Shown here: positions 16,240 through 23,149 of the stretch, one piece after another | Layout of the letters: each line of letters opens with the position of its first letter | How positions within the stretch are numbered: position 1 is the stretch's first letter | Assembly: GCF_900111575.1 (NCBI RefSeq) | Contig: NZ_FOIF01000020.1 | Span: forward strand, 1-33,664 | DNA length: 33,664 nt | Direction of reading: 5' to 3' | Origin: Anaerobranca gottschalkii DSM 13577 | GTDB taxonomy: Bacteria > Bacillota > Proteinivoracia > Proteinivoracales > Proteinivoracaceae | Position numbers and translations under genes: made by a program | Notes under the pieces: generated by a model | Told to the model about the DNA's origin: nothing | The model's input: only the letters and a program-made list of their open reading frames with translations | Database searches by the model: none

Positions 16240-17386
16240 AAACAATCTCTCCATTGATTATCGTTTTTTCCACCACTGTTTTATAATCGAATAAATGACC
16301 ACTTAAAATAATGATATCGGCATCTTTACCTACTTCTAGACTACCAACCCTATCAGCTACACCAATAATTTCCGCTGCATTTATTGTAATAGCTTTTAAA
16401 GCTTCTTCTTCAGGTAAGCCATCTTTATGGGCTAAAGCAGCACAGATTGGTAAATACTGTTGAGGAATAACAGGATGATCTGTCATAATTGCAAATTTAA
16501 CTCCAGCTTCATATAGTATACGCCCTGTTTCAAAGGTTAAATTTTGTAACTCTATCTTAGGTTTTGCAGTAAGGGTTGGACCGATAATTACCGATACCCC
16601 TTTTTTACTTAAGTAATCAGCAATCAAATGACCTTCTGTACAGTGTTCAATGGTTATATTTACATCAAACTCCTCTGCTATTCTTAAAGCAGTAACGATA
16701 TCATCTGCTCTATGGGCATGGGCCCTTAAAGGTATTTCTTTTTTCAATACCTTTACTAAACTTTCCATTTTTAAGTCCCTTTCTGGGGCTTTATCTTCAT
16801 CTTTTTCTCCCTTTTCTAATTTTTTGAGGTAGTTTTGTGCTTTAATCAATTCTTCCCTCATAATGGCAGCAGTACCCATTCGGGTTGTAGGCATTTTCTT
16901 TTGAGAATTATATACCCTCTTAGGATTTTCCCCAAAGGCACATTTTAAACCAGATGGATTGAGAATAACCATTTCATCGATGATTTTACCATATGTTTTC
17001 ATAGCTAAGGCTAAACCACCGATGACATTGGCACTTCCCGGTCCAGATACCACAGTGGTAATACCACCTTTATAGGCATCTACAAAGGCACTATCCATTG
17101 GATTGATAGCATCGATTGCCCTTAAATGGGGTGTTGATGGATTAGTCATTTCATTGCCATCAGCCCCTTCAAAACCCATTCCTTCTTCAAAGATTCCTAT
17201 ATGGGAATGGGCATCAATTATACCTGGCATGACCACTTTCCCAGCTGCATCTATTATCTCAGCTCCTTCTGGGATTTCTAAATCAGTTCCTATCCCTTTA
17301 ATTTTTGTTCCTTCAACTAAAATAGTTCCCTTTTCTAACACTTCTCCTGCCATAGTATAAATTTTTCCATTAACAATTGCTAACAT
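16229..17386 (-). CDS. Amidohydrolase, imidazolonepropionase-like (first of a tandem pair)
   Basis: A 385-aa amidohydrolase-superfamily enzyme. The N-terminal beta segment (residues 1-50) precedes the TIM barrel with DAHSHIG, RAHAHRADD, TIEHCTEGH and the catalytic aspartate in MTDHPV. It is paralogous to the downstream gene and almost certainly arose by tandem duplication. The products may form a heteromer or act on successive substrates; this is inference. AAAAAGGAGG is 8 nt before the ATG, so this gene heads the two-gene unit. Annotation as imidazolonepropionase itself would be over-precise, since no histidine-degradation genes are nearby. Confidence 0.88.
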   Translation of the reverse strand: MLAIVNGKIYTMAGEVLEKGTILVEGTKIKGIGTDLEIPEGAEIIDAAGKVVMPGIIDAHSHIGIFEEGMGFEGADGNEMTNPSTPHLRAIDAINPMDSAFVDAYKGGITTVVSGPGSANVIGGLALAMKTYGKIIDEMVILNPSGLKCAFGENPKRVYNSQKKMPTTRMGTAAIMREELIKAQNYLKKLEKGEKDEDKAPERDLKMESLVKVLKKEIPLRAHAHRADDIVTALRIAEEFDVNITIEHCTEGHLIADYLSKKGVSVIIGPTLTAKPKIELQNLTFETGRILYEAGVKFAIMTDHPVIPQQYLPICAALAHKDGLPEEEALKAITINAAEIIGVADRVGSLEVGKDADIIILSGHLFDYKTVVEKTIINGEIVYER

Positions 17387-17560
17387 ATTACCAACCTCCT
17401 TTTTTATACCTAATTCGACAAGATTTTAAAAAATCCTTTCGCTATTCGAAATTTCCATTAAATTATTATTAATTAGCTGAAGAAAATATGTCAAAGTTGG
17501 GAACCTTTTTCCTTTTTCTTTCGTCTAACAAACAACTAAAGGAAAAAAGGAGGTTTTTCA

Positions 17561-18124
17561 ATGAAAAAAATTTTTATCACAACACTTTTATTTTTAATGA
17601 TCCTTTCCACATCAGCATTTGCCATGTTAAGGGTAGTAGATTCCCAAACTGAAGCTAGATATCTTACCATTGTTCAAGAAGAATATGGAAAAGATATGAA
17701 GTTTATTGAAGGTTGGATTAAGGAGTTTTACCATTTAGAAAAAGAAGTTTATGTAATGTTCTTTATAACTGAAAAGGAAAAAATTATGGTATACCTGGAC
17801 ATGGAAACAGAAGGGATAATTTCTGAAGAAAAATTTAATGAAATGGTCGCTGAAGAAGAAAAAGCTAATAAAGATAATCCTATCTTTACTATTACTGCTT
17901 TAAAAGGGACAAATGACCCTGATGCTCCAACAAGCAGTGATGATGAAGAACAAGTACCTGATGGAGATGTAAAGATTACCGGTAAAGATGGTAGCATTGA
18001 AGTTGATTTAGTAGCAACAGGTGAAAGGGTTAGTGAAAGTAATACTAAAAATTTAGCATTAACTACTATTGGTATTGGTGCTTTAACTGGAGCATTGGTT
18101 GTACTTAAACTAAAGAAAAAATAA
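17561..18124 (+). CDS. Exported, C-terminally anchored protein of unknown function
   Basis: A 187-aa protein not matched to a family. Residues 1-21 form a signal peptide (KK, hydrophobic core, AFA cleavage-like end). The middle is hydrophilic and acidic, including an SSDDEEQ stretch, and the C terminus is a hydrophobic helix (about 164-183) ending KLKKK. This topology resembles cell-wall anchored proteins, but no LPxTG motif is present, so it is more probably held by the membrane helix. AAGGAGG precedes the ATG. It is a single gene ending at a very strong hairpin. Confidence 0.75.
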   Translation: MKKIFITTLLFLMILSTSAFAMLRVVDSQTEARYLTIVQEEYGKDMKFIEGWIKEFYHLEKEVYVMFFITEKEKIMVYLDMETEGIISEEKFNEMVAEEEKANKDNPIFTITALKGTNDPDAPTSSDDEEQVPDGDVKITGKDGSIEVDLVATGERVSESNTKNLALTTIGIGALTGALVVLKLKKK

Positions 18125-18130
18125 CTCTAT

Positions 18131-18172
18131 AAAGATTAAGGACTAGGGGAAACATCCTAGTCCTTAATCTTT
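18131..18172. terminator. Strong bidirectional terminator
   Basis: A perfect 17-bp stem (18131-18147 with 18156-18172) around an 8-nt loop, flanked by A and T tracts. It separates the plus-strand gene ending at 18124 from the minus-strand DUF2062 gene ending at 18184, so it serves both. Confidence 0.95.
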
Positions 18173-18183
18173 ATTATATTTTC

Positions 18184-18693
18184 TTAGTTCTTACAAAAAC
18201 ATTTTTGTTTTACAAACCTAGGTAACCAGATTAACCCATAAATTATTACTCCAAAAATTAGTGCATTTATTAAACCACCTAGGAAAAATTCAAAACCGAA
18301 TTCTGTAACTTTATTTAAGGTAAAAAATCTAGAAGGAGTTTCTTTAATTATTTCTAAGTTATCTATAGTTTCTTGAATAGATTCTTGAATTTGTTTTTCA
18401 ATTTCTGGTGCGGTAAACCAGCGACCTACCAACAACCTACCTGTTACCATATTTAATGAGTAGAGAATTGGAATGAAAATTCCGGTACCTAAATTTACCG
18501 TTATAGCAGCTATACCACTACCCTTAAACAATTTTGCAGTAAAGACTGAGATAAAAGGCCCTATCCCTAAAGAAGGGATAAAATTCCATCCTAATCCTAC
18601 CGCTGCCCCTAAACCAATGGCATGGGGGGTATCCTTTATATTACTTACTTTTTTCCAAACTTCATTAGTTTTCCCCAAAATTTCTCTTAGCAT
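18184..18693 (-). CDS. DUF2062 membrane protein
   Basis: A 169-aa protein with the DUF2062 core: the glycine-rich GLGAAVGLGWNFIPSLGIGP, a second helix around AAITVNLGTGIFIPILYSLN with VTGRLLVG, and a C-terminal helix near residues 135-158. Members are small inner-membrane proteins of unclear role. The end is Cys/Lys-rich (KQKCFCKN). AAAGGGTGAT precedes the ATG. It is probably monocistronic, with a terminator shared with the convergent gene. Confidence 0.8.
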   Translation of the reverse strand: MLREILGKTNEVWKKVSNIKDTPHAIGLGAAVGLGWNFIPSLGIGPFISVFTAKLFKGSGIAAITVNLGTGIFIPILYSLNMVTGRLLVGRWFTAPEIEKQIQESIQETIDNLEIIKETPSRFFTLNKVTEFGFEFFLGGLINALIFGVIIYGLIWLPRFVKQKCFCKN

Positions 18694-18756
18694 ATAATCA
18701 CCCTTTATTATGACTGCAGTTTTTATTATAGCAGTTTTAAGGGGATTAGCACAATA

Positions 18757-19662
18757 CTATTCAACTATTTTTTCTGGAATTTTAAGATTATCCCTTTCCT
18801 CAATATATAGATTATATTCAAAGCCTAGTTCCTTAAGTTCGTGTTTTCTAGCTAAAGCCTGTGCCTTTGATTCGTATAAACCTTCTTCAATGAAAAGCAT
18901 TCCTGATACATCCCCTAACATTCTAGCATTTTCACTGAAATATTCAAATTTCAATATGCTTTCTATATGCCCAACTTCTTCATGGAATGGATAAGAAGCA
19001 GTTCTTAAAGAATATAGAAGTTTAGTGGGGATCCTTTCTTCTTTTTCTTTGACAGAAATCACTATTTTATTCTCAGTTGATATTTCTTTTATTTGATAAT
19101 CAACATCTTTTTTGAAGGTAATAATAAAGCGGAATAGCTGATCATCTAAAGTTATCAATGGGTAGAAATTATCAATTAACTGGTATTCAGTTAAATCCGG
19201 CAATTTATCCTTTCCAGTGAAACTTCTTGTACCTGAAAATTCAAGGAGCAACCCATTAGGATAGCTGATAGGAATAATTGTATAATTGTTAATTCCTTCT
19301 ACCCCATCGAATTCTATAGTAAGCTCTTCCCATTGTCCTTTTTTTTCTACATCGAAATCTTTAATATCTTGGCCGTCTCCTAATTGCCCTCCTTCTATTT
19401 TACCTTGATGATTAAAAGTTAATATTTTAACTATCCTTTCTCCCCCTGGCATTTGACTTATGGCTTTAGCGAAGGTCGTAGAAATATTTACTCCTAAGAT
19501 GAAAACTATCAATAGTGAAGCAACTAAAGAAATAGTTCCTAAATACAACTTATTTTTTCTTTTCTTCATCTCTCTTTTACCTTTCTTAATCCCTTGTTTT
19601 ATTGCTAAATCTAGCTCTTTTGGTATTTCTATATTTTCGTATTGTTCTCTAAAGTTAATCAA
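18757..19662 (-). CDS. Membrane anti-sigma-like protein partnered with the ECF sigma factor
   Basis: A 301-aa protein with a short basic cytoplasmic segment (1-38), one transmembrane helix (about 40-60) and a large extracytoplasmic domain rich in beta-type sequence. This topology, with overlap of the sigma factor gene by 8 bp (TTGATTAA), is what single-pass anti-sigma factors and DUF4179-type partners show. It lacks an obvious zinc (ZAS) motif, so the sigma-binding part would be the non-canonical N-terminal segment. The start is TTG, 9 nt after GGAGG. The ligand or stress is unknown. Confidence 0.8.
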   Translation of the reverse strand: MINFREQYENIEIPKELDLAIKQGIKKGKREMKKRKNKLYLGTISLVASLLIVFILGVNISTTFAKAISQMPGGERIVKILTFNHQGKIEGGQLGDGQDIKDFDVEKKGQWEELTIEFDGVEGINNYTIIPISYPNGLLLEFSGTRSFTGKDKLPDLTEYQLIDNFYPLITLDDQLFRFIITFKKDVDYQIKEISTENKIVISVKEKEERIPTKLLYSLRTASYPFHEEVGHIESILKFEYFSENARMLGDVSGMLFIEEGLYESKAQALARKHELKELGFEYNLYIEERDNLKIPEKIVE

Positions 19663-20191
19663 CTTTTTGCACCTCCCTAAAATTACTTCTAAGAATATTT
19701 AAAGCTTTATTTAGATGAGTTTTTATTGTCCCTACAGGTTTTTCTAAAATTTCCGCTACTTGGTTAATAGTAAAATCCTCAAAATACTTCAAAATTATTA
19801 CTGATTTATACGGTTCTTTTAACTGATCAATGGCATTATACAAATCTAAATTATCTACTATATTATCTTCTATACTTAAATCTTCCCCCTCCTTTTCTAT
19901 ATGATAATTTTCATCAAAAAAACTTTCCCTTTCCTTTTTTTTACTAAAGTTTATAGCAGTATTAATTACAATTCTAGTTAACCAAGTATAAAAATACTCT
20001 GATTTTTTAACGGTCCCTATAGAAATATAGGCTTTACAGACAGCTTCACTTACTATATCTAAAGCATCTTCTTTATTTTTGACATAACTAAAAGCAATTT
20101 TATATATTTTATCCTTTTTCCACTCAATAAGCTGAGCAAAAGCTCTTTCATCACCTTTTTTCGCCTTATTTACTAGTACAATTACATCCAA
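19655..20191 (-). CDS. ECF-family RNA polymerase sigma factor
   Basis: A sigma factor of about 178 aa. Region 2 carries ERAFAQLIEWKKDKIYKIA and NKEDALDIVSEA, region 4 the HTH segment FTINQVAEILEKPVGTIKTHLNKA. The longer frame from 20209 begins inside the ribosome site itself, so I take the TTG at 20191, which follows GGAGG by 7 nt. The downstream overlapping gene is its presumptive anti-sigma partner, which would hold it inactive until a cell-surface signal. ECF factors often drive their own promoter, but no convincing ECF-type -35/-10 pair could be identified in 20192-20337. Confidence 0.92.
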   Translation of the reverse strand: MDVIVLVNKAKKGDERAFAQLIEWKKDKIYKIAFSYVKNKEDALDIVSEAVCKAYISIGTVKKSEYFYTWLTRIVINTAINFSKKKERESFFDENYHIEKEGEDLSIEDNIVDNLDLYNAIDQLKEPYKSVIILKYFEDFTINQVAEILEKPVGTIKTHLNKALNILRSNFREVQKVD

Positions 20192-20337
20192 TTTCCTTCC
20201 TCCTTCCATAAATAGTTTTCTTTTTATATTTCCCTTTATACCAATTAGACAAAGAATACACTAAAAAGGTTTTGTTTTTTTAAAAAAGGTAATACTAAAA
20301 ACAGTATATTTGAAACAACAAAAAGGGAGGAATTGCT

Positions 20338-20997
20338 ATGAGTTTATTTTTAGGCCCCATTCATCATTGGTTATACAATAAAATAATTTTATTTGAAAGA
20401 CTTGAAAAATATATTTTAGATGGATTAATTGCAGAAGTGGGAAAAGAAGCAGAAATACTCTATGGGGAGGCTTGTGATAGATATGGTCAACCTTTAGACC
20501 AAGAAAAAACTTTGGAAGAGATAATAGATCTAGATAATATTCATCAATGGCTTCAAGATAAAATTCAAAGGGCAGAACTGAGACATGGGTATTTCTTAAA
20601 TAAATCCATCGAAAAATTTGGAGATTTAGCCTATGAAGTTGCATTGGAATATTATGCAAAACAAGGTAAGTATTGTGGAGAAAAATGTGAAGAGGAAGCA
20701 AGACCACAAAATGCCCAAGAACTCTATGACCAGTTAAACAATTATATTTTAGATGGTATGCCTTGTGATCATGTAAATCAAGTTCAAATCTCTGAGCCCG
20801 ATTTAGTTCAATGGGAAGTAACCCAATGCCTACATATAGATTATTGGAATCAGGTCGGAATAGACCCAAATAAGATGTACAAGTTAAGGGAAACTTGGAT
20901 TGATGCTTTCGTTGCTTATGCCAATAGTCATTATGAGTATCGTTTTACTAATGATAACGGCATTTTAAAACACGTCATACAAAAAGTGACCCAATAA
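20338..20997 (+). CDS. Unrecognised soluble protein, 219 aa
   Basis: I do not recognise the family. The protein is mostly helical-looking and hydrophilic with no signal peptide or membrane helix. Notable patches are FLGPIHHWLYNKI at the N terminus, the cysteines in GKYCGEKCEE, and DGMPCDHVNQVQ, with several His and Cys that could bind a metal. The C-terminal half is rich in W, Y and N (IDYWNQVGID). AAAAGGGAGG precedes the ATG. Its stop lies in the loop of a terminator hairpin, and the repeat element is inserted immediately after. The frame on the opposite strand (20336-20869) is a mirror shadow with no ribosome site. Confidence 0.7.
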   Translation: MSLFLGPIHHWLYNKIILFERLEKYILDGLIAEVGKEAEILYGEACDRYGQPLDQEKTLEEIIDLDNIHQWLQDKIQRAELRHGYFLNKSIEKFGDLAYEVALEYYAKQGKYCGEKCEEEARPQNAQELYDQLNNYILDGMPCDHVNQVQISEPDLVQWEVTQCLHIDYWNQVGIDPNKMYKLRETWIDAFVAYANSHYEYRFTNDNGILKHVIQKVTQ

Positions 20998-21007
20998 AGG
21001 GTTACTT
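20984..21007. repeat. Terminator hairpin, first copy of a 24-bp direct duplication
   Basis: AAGTGACCC-AATAAA-GGGTTACTT; the stop TAA of the preceding gene lies in its loop. The second copy at 21279-21302 differs at one base (GGGTCAC), which restores a perfect stem, so this copy seems to have acquired one change since duplication. Confidence 0.88.
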
Positions 21008-21278
21008 AAGACTGAAGACAAACTATAGACAAAGTCATCATCAGCAGTGGTAATTAAACAAAGATACGATTAAGTCGAGGAGATAGATTTAAGAGCTGAT
21101 TAGATAAAAGGAAGAAGGGGTGAGGAACAGGACGTTCCGAAAGCTCTATTGAGCCATGGAAGGCGAATTAGAGCGGTACCCTTCTTCCTTTTAGATAGAA
21201 GCCTTAAATCTCGACGCAGAACTTTGTTAAAATGTTTAATTACCACAGCCTTTAAAAAATGACTTTGTCTACAAACTG
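21008..21278 (+). mobile_element. MITE-like foldback element, copy B
   Basis: A 271-bp noncoding element, near-identical to the reverse complement of copy A, so the two stand in opposite orientation 6 kb apart. It has the same imperfect terminal inverted repeats (TAGACAAAGTCAT and GTGGTAATTAAACA near both ends) and the same long internal foldback. Direct flanks are the 24-bp terminator copies. The minus-strand frame of 66 aa across it is not conserved upstream in copy A because of small insertions and deletions, so it is not a gene. Confidence 0.85.
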
Positions 21279-21302
21279 AAGTGACCCAATAAAGGGTCAC
21301 TT
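21279..21302. repeat. Terminator hairpin, second copy of the 24-bp duplication
   Basis: AAGTGACCC-AATAAA-GGGTCACTT, a perfect 9-bp stem followed on the plus strand by a T tract. The minus-strand pseudopilin gene ends inside it (its TGA is part of the stem). In the ancestral order this single hairpin would have ended both convergent genes. Confidence 0.88.
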
Positions 21303-21644
21303 TTTACATTCCTCACATTGAACTTTACCATCTTCATACAAATAAGTTCCACCATTAGGGCAAGTTATTTTGTTTTTAAGATAGCCTTCTTTTACTAAGT
21401 AATCGATAAAATCTTCATTTTTTTCTAAACCTAAATTATTAACATCAAACTCACTTACCTTTTTTACAAATTTATATTGTTCGATGGCTGCTTCAATTAT
21501 TAACCTACTACTAGCACATAGCTCTTCGTTTACTTTTTGGGAACCTATTCCGATATTAGGTACTGTTATGGCTAAGATTACCCCTAAAAGTGTTATAACC
21601 AACAGCACTTCTAATAAAGTAAAACCTTTTTGATTTTTAAACAT
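21297..21644 (-). CDS. Type IV pseudopilin, ComGC-like
   Basis: A 115-aa prepilin. The class III signal is clear: KG|FTLLEVLL with the invariant Glu at +5, and hydrophobic helix 8-30. A short globular domain follows and ends in cysteine-rich segments (CPNGGTYLYEDGKVQCEEC), with the CPxGGxY motif typical of ComGC-like and other minor pseudopilins. No prepilin peptidase, ATPase or inner-membrane platform gene is nearby, so it stands alone. GGGGGT lies before the ATG. Being isolated, its system must be encoded elsewhere, or it may be an orphan paralogue. Confidence 0.88.
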   Translation of the reverse strand: MFKNQKGFTLLEVLLVITLLGVILAITVPNIGIGSQKVNEELCASSRLIIEAAIEQYKFVKKVSEFDVNNLGLEKNEDFIDYLVKEGYLKNKITCPNGGTYLYEDGKVQCEECKK

Positions 21645-21667
21645 AAATCTACCCCCTAGAAAAATAT

Positions 21668-21689
21668 TGACCTTAGTTTCCTAAGGTCA
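21668..21689 (-). terminator. Intrinsic terminator after glutamate dehydrogenase
   Basis: TGACCTTAG with CTAAGGTCA (9 bp), a 4-nt loop, followed on the minus strand by a T-rich tract (ATATTTTT). It lies between the end of the gdh gene and the pseudopilin start, so the two are separate transcription units. Confidence 0.8.
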
Positions 21690-21780
21690 GCTTAAAACAG
21701 GTTTGTCGTGAAACTTAGTATTAATTTTCAACCTTTTTTGACAAATTCCTGCTTTTTAATTAAATTTTTTTAATTTTTTA

Positions 21781-23016
21781 TTATAGACCTCTGTATTTTA
21801 ACCCTTCGATCACTCTCTCTAATGCCACCATATATGCAGCATCCCTCATGGAAACCCCTTTATTTAGGTGCATAAAATACACTTTTTCAAAAGCATCTAC
21901 CATAATTTTTTCTAACTTGTTATTAACTTCCTCTTCATCCCAGTAATAATTCATATTATTTTGTACCCATTCAAAGTAGGAAACTGTAACTCCCCCTGCA
22001 CTAGCTAAAATATCTGGTATTACAAGTATTCCCCTTTGATGTAGTATTTCATCACCTTTAATTGTGGTAGGTCCATTGGCAGCTTCTGCTACAATTTTTC
22101 CTTTAACATTCCCTGCATTTATTTCTGTAATAACATTTTCTAAAGCTGCAGGTATTAGTACATCACAGTCTAATTCTAATAACTCTTCATTTGTCAGTTG
22201 TTGACCATTACCATAAATTACCGAACCTTTTTCCTTTTTAACCTCATTTAAAGCTACAGGATCTAGACCATCTTTGTTATATATACCACCTTTACTGTCA
22301 CTCACTCCAATAATTTTTGCCCCTGCATTATACATCAGTTCTGCTAGATAGTATCCGGCATTGCCAAAACCTTGTATTACCACTTTAGCTTCTGTTATAG
22401 GGATAGCTAATTTTTTCAATCCTTCTTTAATAGTTATAAAACAGCCCCTAGCAGTTGCTTCATTTCTCCCTTTAGATCCCCCTAAAGTTAAGGGCTTTCC
22501 TGTAACAACACCGTAATCGGTATAACCCTTTACTCTGCTAAATTCATCGACCATCCAGGCCATTACCTGTTGATTTGTATAAACATCGGGAGCAGGTATA
22601 TCTTTTTCATTGCCGATAATGGGAGCTATTGCCCTAGTAAATCCCCGGGTTATTTCTTCTAACTCCCTTGTTGATAGTTCTTTGGGATTACATTTAACTC
22701 CACCTTTACCCCCTCCAAAGGGTAATCCTACTACAGCACATTTCATCGTCATCCACATAGACAAAGCCTTTACTTCATCCATTGTCACATCAGGATGGAA
22801 TCTAATTCCACCTTTGGCTGGTCCTAAAGTATCATCATGTTGTGAACGGTATCCAGTAAAAACTCGGACAGAACCGTCATCCATTTTTACGGGGAAGGAA
22901 ACTTCCATTACCCTTTTGGGTTGTTTTAACACTTCATAAAATTTAGGATCAACCCCTAGTTTTTCACAAGCACTTTTAATTTGTTTTTGAGCTGTTTGAA
23001 AAACATTGTCTTTCAC
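21781..23016 (-). CDS. gdhA: Glutamate dehydrogenase (Glu/Leu/Phe/Val family)
   Basis: Reversible oxidative deamination of glutamate to 2-oxoglutarate and ammonia. Markers: KGGIRFHP, the catalytic lysine in LPFGGGKGGV (about residue 104), PAPDVYTN, and the Rossmann segment VVIQGFGNAGYYLAELM. The length, about 411 aa, is that of hexameric catabolic clostridial-type enzymes. The first possible start (GTG 23025) sits on the ribosome site, so the GTG at 23016, 8 nt after GGGAG, is preferred. It is probably monocistronic. NAD versus NADP preference cannot be read safely. Confidence 0.94.
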   Translation of the reverse strand: MKDNVFQTAQKQIKSACEKLGVDPKFYEVLKQPKRVMEVSFPVKMDDGSVRVFTGYRSQHDDTLGPAKGGIRFHPDVTMDEVKALSMWMTMKCAVVGLPFGGGKGGVKCNPKELSTRELEEITRGFTRAIAPIIGNEKDIPAPDVYTNQQVMAWMVDEFSRVKGYTDYGVVTGKPLTLGGSKGRNEATARGCFITIKEGLKKLAIPITEAKVVIQGFGNAGYYLAELMYNAGAKIIGVSDSKGGIYNKDGLDPVALNEVKKEKGSVIYGNGQQLTNEELLELDCDVLIPAALENVITEINAGNVKGKIVAEAANGPTTIKGDEILHQRGILVIPDILASAGGVTVSYFEWVQNNMNYYWDEEEVNNKLEKIMVDAFEKVYFMHLNKGVSMRDAAYMVALERVIEGLKYRGL

Positions 23017-23149
23017 TAAAAACACTCCCTTACTTTCAATTTATTACCATAATATCACTTTAGCATATTGAAGTGCAAGAAATTTTAGTTTTTTCACCAA
23101 GATTATGGTAAAATATATTTTGAAACACGTTATGATAGGAGTTGTTACG

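Noticed and set aside
15067-17386. The amidohydrolase pair as an assembly duplication.
   Set aside because: The two proteins differ throughout and have different junctions, so it is an old gene duplication and not a duplicated assembly segment.
20192-20337. An autoregulatory ECF promoter between the sigma factor and the divergent 219-aa gene.
   Set aside because: TGAAAC occurs near 20310 but is too close to the start of the plus-strand gene for a -35 element, and no paired -10 was found.
20336-20869. A 177-aa open frame on the minus strand.
   Set aside because: It mirrors the plus-strand gene at 20338, is rich in L, H and Y as shadow frames are, and no ribosome site precedes it.
21100-21300. 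A 66-aa reading frame on the minus strand across the repeat element (copy B).
   Set aside because: In copy A the same frame is broken upstream by a small indel and its start is not preserved. It has no ribosome site and overlaps foldback structure.
22610-22939. A 109-aa open frame on the plus strand inside glutamate dehydrogenase.
   Set aside because: It is antisense to conserved active-site sequence of the dehydrogenase, with no ribosome site and no family match.
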